From Chitinophaga sp. H8 (GTDB lineage Bacteria > Bacteroidota > Bacteroidia > Chitinophagales > Chitinophagaceae): a DNA stretch of 64,000 nt. The notes below the pieces were generated by a model. It made no database searches. It saw only the letters and a program-made list of their open reading frames with translations, and was not told the DNA's origin. The translations under genes were made by a program, and so were the position numbers. Shown piece by piece: positions 1-8,301 of this stretch. The stretch is from assembly GCF_040567655.1 (NCBI RefSeq), contig NZ_JBEXAC010000001.1:1922001-1986000 (forward strand), given 5' to 3'. Positions within the stretch are counted from its first letter, which is position 1. Each line of letters begins with the position of its first letter.

Positions 1-604
1 ATACCCCATTTTCATTGGTAGAAGTACCATTGGTGGTTCCTTTTTCCCGGATGGAAACCCCTGACAGGGGTACCATACCATCTGTAACGGTACCTGTTAT
101 CTGCCATTTTACAGGTTTAGGAGGGGGCGCCGGCACAGGTGTTTTAATAGGATCGCCTGCCTGGTTCAGGGGAAAAACGATAATCTGGCCATTTTTTATT
201 TCAAAGACATATTTGTTGGGGGGAAATATACTGCGTAGTACCTGTTCCAGTGGAGCTCCCTTTACACGCAAGGTGACAGGGGAAGCTGCTTCAAGTATAT
301 CGGAAGAGATGGCAAAAGAATAGCGGGTTTGTTTTTCTATTTCCCGGAGAACGTTTCTGAGTTTGGCATTGGTAAATTGAAGAGATATTTTCTTTTTAAC
401 CGGAGAAGTAGTTGGAGGGGTAATTTGTGCAGTTGCCCAGTAAACGGGTAGTAACAGGCCCAGCAGCATCAGCCGCCAGCGGCATTTGACGAAGGAATAA
501 TGGGTACTTGCCGTTACTAGATATACACATCTCATGAGCGCATGAAATAACGCGCCCCACCACCTGGTCTGTGACCAACGATCCTGTAGTAAAAATCCCT
601 TCAT
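1..604 (-). CDS. SusC/RagA-type TonB-dependent outer-membrane receptor, N-terminal part (runs off the left edge)
   Basis: Reading the minus strand from an ATG at 604 gives an open frame that reaches base 1 without a stop, so only about 200 N-terminal residues are visible. After a basic leader with a hydrophobic stretch (LMLLGLLLPVYWATAQ) comes a secretin/TonB short N-terminal (STN) domain (ISLQFTNAKLRNVLREIEKQ). A proline-rich linker and the start of a carboxypeptidase-regulatory-like domain (ITGTVTDG...SGVSIREKGT) follow. This is the usual front end of a sigma/anti-sigma-regulated SusC receptor for import of a large nutrient, often a glycan or siderophore. It starts 18 bp after the FecR gene, consistent with a sigma-FecR-SusC operon. 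The substrate cannot be inferred; plug and barrel lie outside the window. Confidence 0.85.
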   Translation of the reverse strand, partial: MKGFLLQDRWSQTRWWGALFHALMRCVYLVTASTHYSFVKCRWRLMLLGLLLPVYWATAQITPPTTSPVKKKISLQFTNAKLRNVLREIEKQTRYSFAISSDILEAASPVTLRVKGAPLEQVLRSIFPPNKYVFEIKNGQIIVFPLNQAGDPIKTPVPAPPPKPVKWQITGTVTDGMVPLSGVSIREKGTTNGTSTNENGV

Positions 605-622
605 AAGCAGCAGTTCCGGGTC

Positions 623-1594
623 TTAATAGATTTCTACCAGGTCGTTTTTGTGTGAGATGTTAATCTGGAGGGTTTTCTCCATAATGTCCAGTACTTCTTC
701 AAGCGGCAAGTTACGGAAGCTGGCAATAAGTTTCTTATCGGCCAGTTGTTCATTGCGGATCACTACCTCTACATGGTAGCAATTTTCCAGGGCAGCCGCT
801 ACAGCAGTCAGTGGGGAATCTTCAAAAACAAGCTGTCTTGTTTTCCAGGCCAGAATATTATTGTTTTTCTGGGGCCGCCTGGTTTCAATCTTCTGATTAG
901 CCGTTGCCAGTGCTGCTTCAACACCAGGAGTGAGGGTTACTTTATTGTCGCTGCCTTTAAATGCAGCACTTACTTTTCCTGTTTGTACAAATACTTTTAC
1001 GGCACGGCCATCGTCTTTTACATTAAAAGAGGTGCCTAATACCTGGATGGCTACTTTATCCGTATTTACAGAGAAGGGAGCATCCGGCTTTTGTGCGACA
1101 TCAAAAAAGGCTTCCCCTTTTTCGATAGTAATATGACGGGTTTTAAATTCCCTGGGGTATCTGATGCTGGTATGTGCATTCAGGTATACCATGGAACCAT
1201 CCGGCAACAGGAGGCTATCCTGCTTTTGTGCTGTTTGTTTTACCAGATATGCTGGTTGGTGGAAAATAGTATATCCTGCCACCAGCAATAAAATGGCAGC
1301 TGCAGCCCACCAGTAGCGGGGAGATATCTTTTTAACAGGGGTAACAGTTGAAGGCGCGACCGTCAATGGCTGTGGGGCATCGAGTTGTGTTTCCAGCTGT
1401 TCCCATTGCCGGGTAGTATTATAGGAGGAAATAGCAGGCAGCACATCTCCCTGCCAGAGGGCACGCATTTCGAGGAAGATGTCCAGATGGCCGGCATCCT
1501 GCTGCAGCCACTTATCCAGTGCCAGCTTGTGTTGCTCGTTCTCCGGATCTTCCAGATATTCGATTACTACTTGTATGTCGGGTTGCGTATTCAT
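623..1594 (-). CDS. FecR-family anti-sigma factor
   Basis: This 323-residue single-pass inner-membrane regulator holds the cognate ECF sigma factor and transmits the signal from the neighbouring TonB receptor. A cytoplasmic part (about 1-90) precedes one membrane segment (about 93-111, YWWAAAAILLLVAGYTIF). The periplasmic FecR domain (about 120-215) has the typical LLPDGSMVYLNAHTSIRYP and GEAFFDVA stretches, and a C-terminal DUF4974/STN-like domain (about 255-320) follows. It lies between the sigma gene (93 bp upstream) and the SusC gene (18 bp downstream), all on the minus strand. Family assignment is firm; pairing with the adjacent sigma is inferred from order. Confidence 0.93.
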   Translation of the reverse strand: MNTQPDIQVVIEYLEDPENEQHKLALDKWLQQDAGHLDIFLEMRALWQGDVLPAISSYNTTRQWEQLETQLDAPQPLTVAPSTVTPVKKISPRYWWAAAAILLLVAGYTIFHQPAYLVKQTAQKQDSLLLPDGSMVYLNAHTSIRYPREFKTRHITIEKGEAFFDVAQKPDAPFSVNTDKVAIQVLGTSFNVKDDGRAVKVFVQTGKVSAAFKGSDNKVTLTPGVEAALATANQKIETRRPQKNNNILAWKTRQLVFEDSPLTAVAAALENCYHVEVVIRNEQLADKKLIASFRNLPLEEVLDIMEKTLQINISHKNDLVEIY

Positions 1595-1686
1595 GTCTGC
1601 TTAATAATAATACAATCAATAGGGGGAGTACCACTAAGCGGAATTAAAAAAAAGTTAAAATTTATTTCCGCAAACTAAAAAGGTAT

Positions 1687-2223
1687 TTATTGTTGATTTA
1701 AGGAAAGTCTCAGCTTTTTCAAGGCAGTGGTGAGATGAGCATACACCGTATTAATAGAAATATTCAATTGGGTGGCAATTTCTGTAGGAGAATGTCCTTT
1801 CAACCGGCTCATTTCAAACACCCGTCTGCATTGCTCCGGTAGTTTTTCCAGGGCAGCATGGTACTGGGCTATTAACTCTTTGTGTTCCAGTGCTAAATAA
1901 TCGGTAACGGAGGCCGTTGTAAACAACTGTTCGCGGGTGTAAGTTTGTTTCCGTTGTTCTTTTTTGATAGCATTGAGACAAGTATTCACAGTGGCCCTGG
2001 CCAGATAATGCTGCACAGGCGATCTTTCGTCCAGGAGTGTAGCGCCTCTCCACAAATTGAGGAACACATCCTGCACCACATCATTGGCTTCATCTTCATC
2101 CTTTAAATAACGAACGGCTATATTATACATGGAAGGGGAGAAATGTTTGAATACTGCTTCAAACACAGCTTTATCCCTGTTCCTGATGCCGGCAACTATT
2201 TCCGCATTACTTAAATGCATCAT
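1687..2223 (-). CDS. RNA polymerase ECF sigma factor (Bacteroidetes expansion family)
   Basis: A 178-residue sigma-70-family protein with region 2 at about 25-90 (RYLKDEDEANDVVQDVFLNL) and a region 4 helix-turn-helix at about 125-175 (LPEQCRRVFEMSRLKG, then EIATQLNISINTVYAHL). It lacks regions 1 and 3, as ECF factors do. It heads a minus-strand sigma-FecR-SusC operon, so the expected role is to switch on the downstream receptor genes when the receptor is occupied. Two ATG codons lie side by side at the start (2223 and 2220). A second ECF sigma with the same neighbours is at 24032. Confidence 0.93.
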   Translation of the reverse strand: MMHLSNAEIVAGIRNRDKAVFEAVFKHFSPSMYNIAVRYLKDEDEANDVVQDVFLNLWRGATLLDERSPVQHYLARATVNTCLNAIKKEQRKQTYTREQLFTTASVTDYLALEHKELIAQYHAALEKLPEQCRRVFEMSRLKGHSPTEIATQLNISINTVYAHLTTALKKLRLSLNQQ

Positions 2224-2544
2224 TCCTTTTAATTTATGCGTTGAGTCCTTGGGTTATTAATGATCCTTTATTTTTCCTGCCAACTGCATCATTCCAGCCG
2301 CGAATTTACATTACAAAATATTAATATGACCGCTGTATTCATTTACTACCGGGCTATTTATTTACTTGAAAACTTTTTTTTAGTAAGACTAATGGTAACC
2401 ATCCGGATGATTGTATTATTAATGGAAAGGGCATCAGGATGTTTAGCATTTAGCTACATCAAGCGAGTAATGCAAAAACCATGCTTATTATCCGTCATCA
2501 TTATTTAGTCACCATTATTTTACATCATACTAAATTGAAAAGCC
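2224..2544. other. intergenic region, 321 bp
   Basis: AT-rich divergent spacer between the ECF sigma gene (minus) and the small secreted protein gene (plus). It must hold both promoters, but I could not find a convincing TTTG/TAnnTTTG pair for either and see no repeat or RNA structure. Confidence 0.5.
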
Positions 2545-2973
2545 ATGAAAAAAGTAATCACAGGAACACTCGCAATGGTAGCCGTAACAGTTGGATTGTT
2601 TGCATTTAAAACTGCTGATGCCGGAATGATTACCGGTAAATCTGCAACAGATAGTGCCGCTGTACTGGCAGTTGACTCCCTCAAAGTAATTGACTCATTA
2701 AAATCCAATGATTCCCTAAAAGCGGTAGAAGCTGGTTCTATCACTGGTAAAGTGAGCCCTGCAGACGGTGCTACCGAAGTAGAGGCCACTGAAGGTGAAA
2801 CCAAGCTGACTGCAACTATCACAGAAGGCGCGTTCACTATTAAAGATGCCAAAGCCGGAACTTACACCGTAGTTGTAAAGGGCAAAGCTCCTTACAAAGA
2901 TGCCACTATCAAAGATGTGAAAGTGGAAGATGGTAAGCCCACGGACTTAGGCGAAATTAAACTGGAACAATAG
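2545..2973 (+). CDS. small exported protein with carboxypeptidase-regulatory-like fold, function unknown
   Basis: 142 residues with an N-terminal signal peptide (MKKVITGTLAMVAVTVGLFAF, cleavage near TADAG). A short low-complexity stretch repeats DSLK (VDSLKVIDSLKSNDSLK, about 45-60). The rest (about 65-142) resembles a small beta-sandwich of the carboxypeptidase-regulatory/Cna-B type: SITGKVSPADGATEV, then FTIKDAKAGTYTVVVKG, then LGEIKLEQ. It has no lipobox, catalytic motif or membrane anchor. It is monocistronic, with a strong terminator 60 bp after the stop. Export is likely; function is unknown. Confidence 0.75.
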   Translation: MKKVITGTLAMVAVTVGLFAFKTADAGMITGKSATDSAAVLAVDSLKVIDSLKSNDSLKAVEAGSITGKVSPADGATEVEATEGETKLTATITEGAFTIKDAKAGTYTVVVKGKAPYKDATIKDVKVEDGKPTDLGEIKLEQ

Positions 2974-3033
2974 TCGCTTATCAGGAACAATACTAACCAT
3001 AGTTTTTTATTGCATGATTGTTCCCCAAATTCT

Positions 3034-3067
3034 AGCCGGCTTGCACACCGCAAGTCCGGCTTTTTTT
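3034..3067 (+). terminator. Rho-independent terminator
   Basis: The stem AGCCGGCTTGC / GCAAGTCCGGCT with a small loop is followed by a run of T residues, 60 bp after the stop of the gene ending at 2973. Confidence 0.85.
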
Positions 3068-3091
3068 GTCCAGTTTAACAAATGTTAGGAC

Positions 3092-3120
3092 TTTGTTAAA
3101 TTATAAATATTGTACTTTCG
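3092..3120 (+). promoter_or_regulatory. candidate Bacteroidota promoter for the DUF486 gene
   Basis: TTTG (3092-3095), a 17-bp spacer and TACTTTCG (3113-3120) fit the Bacteroidota sigma-A consensus TTTG-N17-23-TAnnTTTG with one mismatch in the -7 element. It lies 30 bp upstream of the ATG at 3151 and just after a terminator. Confidence 0.5.
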
Positions 3121-3150
3121 GTGGCTGATTAAAAAGCAGTTCCGGATTTT

Positions 3151-3480
3151 ATGCGTACCGTTCTTCTCCTTCTCATTTCCAACACATTTATGACTTTTGC
3201 CTGGTATGGTCACCTGAAATACCAGGGAGTAGCACTTTGGAAAGTCATTCTCATCAGCTGGGGAATTGCATTTTTTGAATATTGTTTTATGGTACCGGCC
3301 AATCGCTTTGGTGCCCAGGAAGGATTTACCGGATTTCAGCTAAAAACCATACAGGAAATCATCACACTCACTGTCTTTGCACTCTTTGCCATCTTTTACC
3401 TGAAAGAGCCTTTCCGCTGGAATTACCTGGTTTCCTTCGCCTTTATATTAGGGGCTGTTTATTTCATGTTCAAAAAATAA
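3151..3480 (+). CDS. DUF486 (DMT-superfamily-like) four-helix membrane protein
   Basis: 109 residues, almost entirely hydrophobic, with four predicted membrane helices. The hallmarks of the DUF486 family are visible: N-terminal SNTFMTFAWYGHLK, central FFEYCFMVPANRFG, and a C-terminal FAFILGAVYFMFKK. DUF486 proteins are small inner-membrane proteins related to the EmrE/DMT drug-metabolite transporter fold, with no established substrate. The gene stands alone between two hairpins, so the context says little. Length matches the family. Confidence 0.88.
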   Translation: MRTVLLLLISNTFMTFAWYGHLKYQGVALWKVILISWGIAFFEYCFMVPANRFGAQEGFTGFQLKTIQEIITLTVFALFAIFYLKEPFRWNYLVSFAFILGAVYFMFKK

Positions 3481-3482
3481 GA

Positions 3483-3503
3483 AAGGCGGCTGTCAGCCGC
3501 CTT
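3483..3503. terminator. short perfect hairpin after the DUF486 gene
   Basis: AAGGCGGCT / AGCCGCCTT with a 3-nt loop begins 3 bp after the stop codon. The plus-strand side lacks a T run, while the minus-strand side leads into a T-rich stretch, so it may end transcription better from the opposite direction. Confidence 0.5.
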
Positions 3504-3544
3504 AAAATAGTATTGTTATGGTCTGTAGAATTAATCGTTGATCA

Positions 3545-3724
3545 TTATCTGGTTATCCTCACTTCATAAAGCGCTAGATCATAGTTGGTAACAGGGTACA
3601 GCCGCTGCTGTGCCTGAATAGTGTCAATGAAACCCCGTGATTTGTAATCCCATCCATCATAATTTTCCCTCCGGGAGTAATTAATTACTATTTTTGAAAC
3701 TCTGTAAACCGCGTATTTATACAT
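3545..3724 (-). CDS. small ORF or gene remnant, 59 residues
   Basis: A 59-codon frame on the minus strand starts with ATG at 3724 and ends at 3545. It reads MYKYAVYRVSKIVI, later YDGWDYKSRGFIDTI, and ends YEVRITR. Its composition (aromatic, charged, no low complexity) looks protein-like, and it fills an otherwise empty 220-bp gap. It could be a real small protein or the surviving C-terminus of a decayed larger gene. Against it: no ribosome-binding site is apparent, and its ATG overlaps the ATG of the divergent gene at 3723. I do not recognise a family. Confidence 0.3.
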   Translation of the reverse strand: MYKYAVYRVSKIVINYSRRENYDGWDYKSRGFIDTIQAQQRLYPVTNYDLALYEVRITR

Positions 3725-6200
3725 GTTTTTAAGAATTTATACCACACTTGTTTTAATCTTCACTGCCTGTGCGATATCCTATGCACAACCATCTCCTGCA
3801 CTTAATGCAGCTGATATCAAATTGCAGTTGAAGAAACTGGATGTTTTGGGCAGTGTTTTATATTTTGCCGCTCATCCTGATGATGAAAATACCCGCCTGT
3901 TGGGGTATCTGGCCAAGGAGAAGTTATACCGCACCGGATATTTGTCGCTTACCCGTGGTGACGGAGGACAAAACCTGGTGGGAAATGAGCAGGGCGAACT
4001 GCTAGGGTTGATCCGTACACAGGAGTTGCTGGCTGCCAGGCGCTTAGATGGTGCGGAACAGTTTTTTTCCCGCGCACAGGATTTCGGGTTCTCTAAAAAT
4101 CCGGAAGAAACATTTACTATCTGGGATAAAGATAAAATACTGGCAGATGCCGTTTGGGTAATCCGGAAATTCCAGCCGGATGTGATCATCTGCCGGTTTC
4201 CGGCGGATAGCCGTGCAGGCCATGGCCATCATACGGCTTCAGCTATAATTGCAGCGGAAGCGTTTACTGCAGCGGCAGATCCTAAAAAATATCCTGAACA
4301 ACTGCGTTATGTAAAGCCCTGGCAAACCAAACGGTTGTTGTGGAACACCTACAACTTTGGAACCCTGAATACCACTTCCAATGATCAGTTTAAGATAGAT
4401 GTGGGGGTATATAACTACCTGCTGGGAAAGGGATATGGGGAAATTGCAGCAGAAAGCCGCTCTCAGCATAAAAGCCAGGGGTTTGGTGTGCCGGCGGGCC
4501 GTGGTTCGTCAATGGAATACTTCACCACCATTAAAGGTACTACACCTGAAAAAGGGCTGTTGGATGGGATTAATACTACCTGGCAACGTGTACCCGGAGG
4601 ACAGGCTGTCGAACAATTGATGGCTAAAGCCCTGGCTGGCTATAACATGGAAGATCCTGCTGCCAGTGTACCCGCTTTGCTGACTATACGAAAAGCTATC
4701 CAGGCACTGCCCGAAAGTTATTGGCGTAACCAGAAACTAAAAGAAACAGAACAGCTCATCCTAGCTGCTTCCGGTATATGGGTGGAGGCATACAGTACTA
4801 CTGCTACGGTAGTGCCCGGGCAGCCTATGGAGGCACTGGTACAACTGATCAACAGAAGTAAGATCCCGGTAAAACTGCAGCAACTGTCTTTACCCGGAAA
4901 AGATTCCAGCATGGGAGCGCAATCATTGCCTTTCAACCAGCTGGTAAGTATTTCTAAAGCTTTAATGGTACCGGCTACCACGCCGGTTTCTCAGCCTTAT
5001 TGGCTGGAGGAAGCGCATGCGCTGGGTACTTTTGAAGTAAAAGACCCGCTGGTTATCGGGAATCCGGAAAATATCCCTGCTCTGCAGGCTGTGGTGAAAC
5101 TGAACATAGGAGGGCAGGATTTTACGATTACCCGTGCGTTGCAATATAAATATACCGACCCTGTAAAAGGAGAATTGTATGAACCATTGGTCATTGCTCC
5201 TCCGGTAGTTGCTAACCTGAACAATCAGGTATTTATTTTTACCAGTGCTACGCCACAAACTGTACCAGTAAAGCTGAAGGCCATGGCCGACAACACTACA
5301 GGAACCGTACAGTTACAGCTGCCAGCCGGCTTCAAATCTGCTGAAAGCAGCCTGCCGTTTTCCCTGTCAAAGAAAGGAGATGAAATGACAGTACAGTTTA
5401 ATATTGCTCCTGTAAAAATGAATGGGCATAACCGGGTGGATACTTTTACCGTAGCTATGAACTGCAACGGCAAGCAATACACGCAAAGTATACAGCATAT
5501 TAATTATGATCATATACCAGCCATTACTTTATTCCCACAGGCTGCTGCCAGACTGGTGGCGGTAGACCTGAAACATAACGGAAATAAACTGGGGTATATA
5601 CCGGGAGCAGGTGATATGGTAGCGGCCTCTCTCAGACAGGTAGGGTACGATGTAACGGAACTGGGAGAAAAAGATATTATGGGAGGCAACCTGCAACAGT
5701 ATGATGCCATCATCACCGGGGTCAGGGCTTATAATACCAATAACCGTCTTAAATACTGGCAGGAAAAACTGATGAACTATGTTAAAGAGGGTGGCGTGCT
5801 GCTGGTACAGTACAATGTAAATAACCCATTGGTGACTACCGCATTGGGACCATATCCGTTTAGCCTTTCCCGCGACAGGGTTACGGATGAAACTGCACCG
5901 GTAAAACTACTGCATCCGGATCATCAGATAATGCAATATCCAAATACTATTACTGCCGCTGACTTTGAAGGATGGGTGCAGGAAAGGGGATTATACTATC
6001 CGGGTAATGTGGATGGTGCTTATGAAAAACTATTTGAGATGAATGACCGTAATGAAGCCCCCCTGGATGCAGCTGTTATTGTGGCCAACTACGGTAAAGG
6101 AAGATATGTGTATACCGGGTTGTCGTTTTTCCGGCAGTTGCCCGCTGGAGTACCTGGTGCCTACCGTTTATTTGTAAATCTGATTTCAGCAAAAAAGTGA
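3723..6200 (+). CDS. secreted PIG-L/LmbE-family deacetylase with C-terminal glutamine-amidotransferase-like domain
   Basis: 825 residues. A signal peptide (about 1-22, ending SYAQ) precedes a PIG-L domain (about 40-220) with the zinc motif HPDDE at 51-55 and a second zinc-ligand region around HGHHTAS. PIG-L enzymes are zinc-dependent N-acetyl hydrolases acting on N-acetylglucosamine-type substrates. A long beta-rich middle follows. The C-terminal about 210 residues (DAIITGVRAYNTNNRL, GGVLLVQYNV) resemble a ThuA/class I amidotransferase-like fold without an obvious catalytic Cys. The architecture fits a periplasmic or cell-surface sugar deacetylase; the substrate is unknown. It overlaps or abuts the tiny gene that follows and precedes a symporter. 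Confidence 0.87.
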   Translation: MFLRIYTTLVLIFTACAISYAQPSPALNAADIKLQLKKLDVLGSVLYFAAHPDDENTRLLGYLAKEKLYRTGYLSLTRGDGGQNLVGNEQGELLGLIRTQELLAARRLDGAEQFFSRAQDFGFSKNPEETFTIWDKDKILADAVWVIRKFQPDVIICRFPADSRAGHGHHTASAIIAAEAFTAAADPKKYPEQLRYVKPWQTKRLLWNTYNFGTLNTTSNDQFKIDVGVYNYLLGKGYGEIAAESRSQHKSQGFGVPAGRGSSMEYFTTIKGTTPEKGLLDGINTTWQRVPGGQAVEQLMAKALAGYNMEDPAASVPALLTIRKAIQALPESYWRNQKLKETEQLILAASGIWVEAYSTTATVVPGQPMEALVQLINRSKIPVKLQQLSLPGKDSSMGAQSLPFNQLVSISKALMVPATTPVSQPYWLEEAHALGTFEVKDPLVIGNPENIPALQAVVKLNIGGQDFTITRALQYKYTDPVKGELYEPLVIAPPVVANLNNQVFIFTSATPQTVPVKLKAMADNTTGTVQLQLPAGFKSAESSLPFSLSKKGDEMTVQFNIAPVKMNGHNRVDTFTVAMNCNGKQYTQSIQHINYDHIPAITLFPQAAARLVAVDLKHNGNKLGYIPGAGDMVAASLRQVGYDVTELGEKDIMGGNLQQYDAIITGVRAYNTNNRLKYWQEKLMNYVKEGGVLLVQYNVNNPLVTTALGPYPFSLSRDRVTDETAPVKLLHPDHQIMQYPNTITAADFEGWVQERGLYYPGNVDGAYEKLFEMNDRNEAPLDAAVIVANYGKGRYVYTGLSFFRQLPAGVPGAYRLFVNLISAKK

Positions 6201-6211
6201 TATTGAATTAT

Positions 6212-6379
6212 ATGGGAAAAGAACAAGAGGGAAACCGGGCTCGGCTCAATATAGGTGCAGGATTATGTATTGTTATCGGCCTGTTGATTGGGTTTGCGAT
6301 TAAGCGGGTACATATAGGTCTGATGATAGGACTGGGGCTGGGGTTATTGAGCGGTAGCCTGTTGCGTAAAGGAAGATAA
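6212..6379 (+). CDS. tiny membrane protein with two glycine-rich helices
   Basis: About 55 residues from the ATG at 6212 (MGKEQEGNRARL). A GTG at 6197, overlapping the previous stop, is also possible and would give 60. Two hydrophobic, Gly-rich segments (LNIGAGLCIVIGLLIGFAI and IGLMIGLGLGLLSG) are separated by a basic turn (KRVH), with a basic tail (LLRKGR), suggesting a two-helix hairpin with both ends in the cytoplasm. It sits 11 bp after the PIG-L gene and 33 bp before another tiny gene coupled to the symporter, so co-expression is likely. No family recognised. Confidence 0.6.
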   Translation: MGKEQEGNRARLNIGAGLCIVIGLLIGFAIKRVHIGLMIGLGLGLLSGSLLRKGR

Positions 6380-6412
6380 ATCAGCATTTGGTCATTCATA
6401 AATGATAATCAT

Positions 6413-6529
6413 ATGGAAAATGGTAAACCTCCACTGTTCCCCAACTGGGGCATATGGTATGCAGTAGTGATTATTTGGTTACTGCTGCTGATTGAATTTT
6501 TCTATTTATTCACTAAAACATTTTCATGA
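6413..6529 (+). CDS. 38-residue single-pass membrane protein translationally coupled to the symporter
   Basis: ATG at 6413 opens a 38-codon frame whose TGA overlaps the ATG of the symporter as ATGA (6526-6529). The product has a short polar N-terminus (MENGKPPLFPNWG) and one strong membrane helix (IWYAVVIIWLLLLIEFFYLF). Sodium:solute symporters are often preceded by very small membrane proteins (for example YhdT before PanF, and DUF3311 proteins), which are thought to be accessory subunits. The 4-bp overlap and placement support the same role here, by inference. It falls below usual gene-calling length limits. Confidence 0.7.
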   Translation: MENGKPPLFPNWGIWYAVVIIWLLLLIEFFYLFTKTFS

Positions 6530-8220
6530 GTCTTATTGATTGGATAGTACTATCAGTAGCACTGGCAGTAATAATACTGTATGGTGTGTGGAAAAGCCGG
6601 GGCCAGAAAGACATGGACAGCTATTTCCTGGGTAATCAATCGATGCCCTGGTTTATTGTATTGTTATCCATTATAGGTACCCAGGCTAGTGCCATCACCT
6701 TTTTATCTGCTCCCGGACAGGCCTATACAGATGGGATGCGGTTTGTACAATATTATTTCGGATTGCCATTGGCAATGGTGGTATTATGTATCACTTTTGT
6801 ACCCATTTTCCATAAGCTGAAAGTATATACGGCCTATGAATTCCTGGAAAAACGTTTTGATCTGAAAACGCGTACGCTGACAGCCATGCTTTTTCTTATC
6901 CAGCGGGGACTGTCTACCGGGATCAGCATATATGCTCCTTCTATCATTCTGTCTTCCTTATTAGGATGGAATATCTACTGGACCAATATAATTATGGGCG
7001 GGTTGCTGATCATTTATACCGTAGCCGGAGGTACTAAAGCAGTATCTTATACGCAAACCCTGCAGTTGGCAATCATCTTTGCAGGCATGTTCCTGGCCGG
7101 GTGGATGGTAGTGCATCTGTTGCCACCAGATATAGGTTTCAAAGAGGCACTGCATGTATCTGGTAAAATGGATAAACTGAATGTGATCGTTACGGATTTT
7201 GACTGGAAGGATAAGTATAATATCTGGAGTGGTACTATCGGTGGTTTTTTCCTGGCGCTGTCTTATTTTGGAACTGATCAGTCGCAGGTAGGACGGTATC
7301 TTACGGCACGTTCTATTACAGAGAGCCGGCTGGGGCTGCTGATGAATGGGCTGGTTAAAGTGCCTATGCAGTTTTTAATACTGATGATAGGGGCGCTGGT
7401 ATTTGTATTTTATATGTATTTCAGGGCACCTATATTCTTTAATGAGGCCCAACTGGCTAAAGTCCATACAACAGCTGAGGGGCCTGCCTTGAAGCAACTG
7501 GAAAGTACTTACCAGCAGTTGTCTGAACAGAAACATACCCAGGTAAAAGCCTTGTCGGCAGCGTTGGCTACCAAAGATGAAGCACAGATAGGGCAGGCTA
7601 AAACAGCGTTGCAACAAACAGAGCATACGGCTGCTGGGGTGCGGGCGGAAGCGATCACTCTGATCAAAAAGGCGGACCCTGCTGCCGATACCAATGATAC
7701 TAACTACATATTCCTTCACTTTGTAGTGAATAATTTACCCAAAGGCCTGGTGGGACTGTTGATTGCCATTATTTTCCTGGCAGCGTGGGGAAGTATTGCG
7801 GCAGCTTTAAATTCGCTGTCTTCCACTACCATCGTGGATGTTTACAAGCGAATGATTAACACAAACGATACGGAAGAGCACTATTTCAAGGCTTCCAAGT
7901 GGTGTACGCTGGTATGGGGAATATTTTGTGTAGCAGTTGCACAGTTTGCCAGTGAGTTGGGCAGCCTGATCGAGGCCGTGAATATTCTGGGGTCCCTGTT
8001 TTATGGGGTCATATTGGGTATTTTCCTGGTTGCCTTCTACATTAAACGGATCGGGGCCACGGCAGTATTCTGGTCGGCTATTGTATCGGAAGTGCTGATC
8101 ATCACTATTTATAAATCAGATATTGTGTCCTTCCTCTGGCTGAATGTAATAGGATGCTTGCTGGTGATTGTGCTGGCAGCTATCCTGGAAGTAACGATGC
8201 CTAAAATGCGGAAGGCATAA
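6526..8220 (+). CDS. sodium:solute symporter (SSS family)
   Basis: A 564-residue polytopic protein with about 13 predicted membrane helices. Family signatures are present: MDSYFLGNQSMPWFIVLLSI near the N-terminus and the SSS core GTIGGFFLALSYFGTDQSQVGRYL about residues 235-260. SSS carriers use the sodium gradient to import sugars, sialic acids, amino acids or vitamins; the substrate cannot be told from sequence. Between about residues 305 and 395 there is a hydrophilic, Ala/Gln/Lys-rich insertion likely to be helical or coiled-coil (QLESTYQQLSEQKHTQ), larger than the loop normally found there. Translationally coupled to the 38-residue membrane protein upstream; a PIG-L deacetylase lies in the same run, hinting at an amino-sugar substrate. 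Confidence 0.93.
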   Translation: MSLIDWIVLSVALAVIILYGVWKSRGQKDMDSYFLGNQSMPWFIVLLSIIGTQASAITFLSAPGQAYTDGMRFVQYYFGLPLAMVVLCITFVPIFHKLKVYTAYEFLEKRFDLKTRTLTAMLFLIQRGLSTGISIYAPSIILSSLLGWNIYWTNIIMGGLLIIYTVAGGTKAVSYTQTLQLAIIFAGMFLAGWMVVHLLPPDIGFKEALHVSGKMDKLNVIVTDFDWKDKYNIWSGTIGGFFLALSYFGTDQSQVGRYLTARSITESRLGLLMNGLVKVPMQFLILMIGALVFVFYMYFRAPIFFNEAQLAKVHTTAEGPALKQLESTYQQLSEQKHTQVKALSAALATKDEAQIGQAKTALQQTEHTAAGVRAEAITLIKKADPAADTNDTNYIFLHFVVNNLPKGLVGLLIAIIFLAAWGSIAAALNSLSSTTIVDVYKRMINTNDTEEHYFKASKWCTLVWGIFCVAVAQFASELGSLIEAVNILGSLFYGVILGIFLVAFYIKRIGATAVFWSAIVSEVLIITIYKSDIVSFLWLNVIGCLLVIVLAAILEVTMPKMRKA

Positions 8221-8241
8221 TTTTTAGCCATTAAAGCTAAA

Positions 8242-8276
8242 AAAACAGCCGCTCTCCAACAGGGAACGGCTGTTTT
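8242..8276. terminator. bidirectional terminator between convergent genes
   Basis: AAAACAGCCG / CGGCTGTTTT with an internal loop sits between the symporter stop (8220) and the stop of the convergent minus-strand gene (8302). A-rich and T-rich flanks let it serve both strands. Confidence 0.75.
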
Positions 8277-8301
8277 GGTGACAGGCAAAGCAAAATGCTA
8301 T

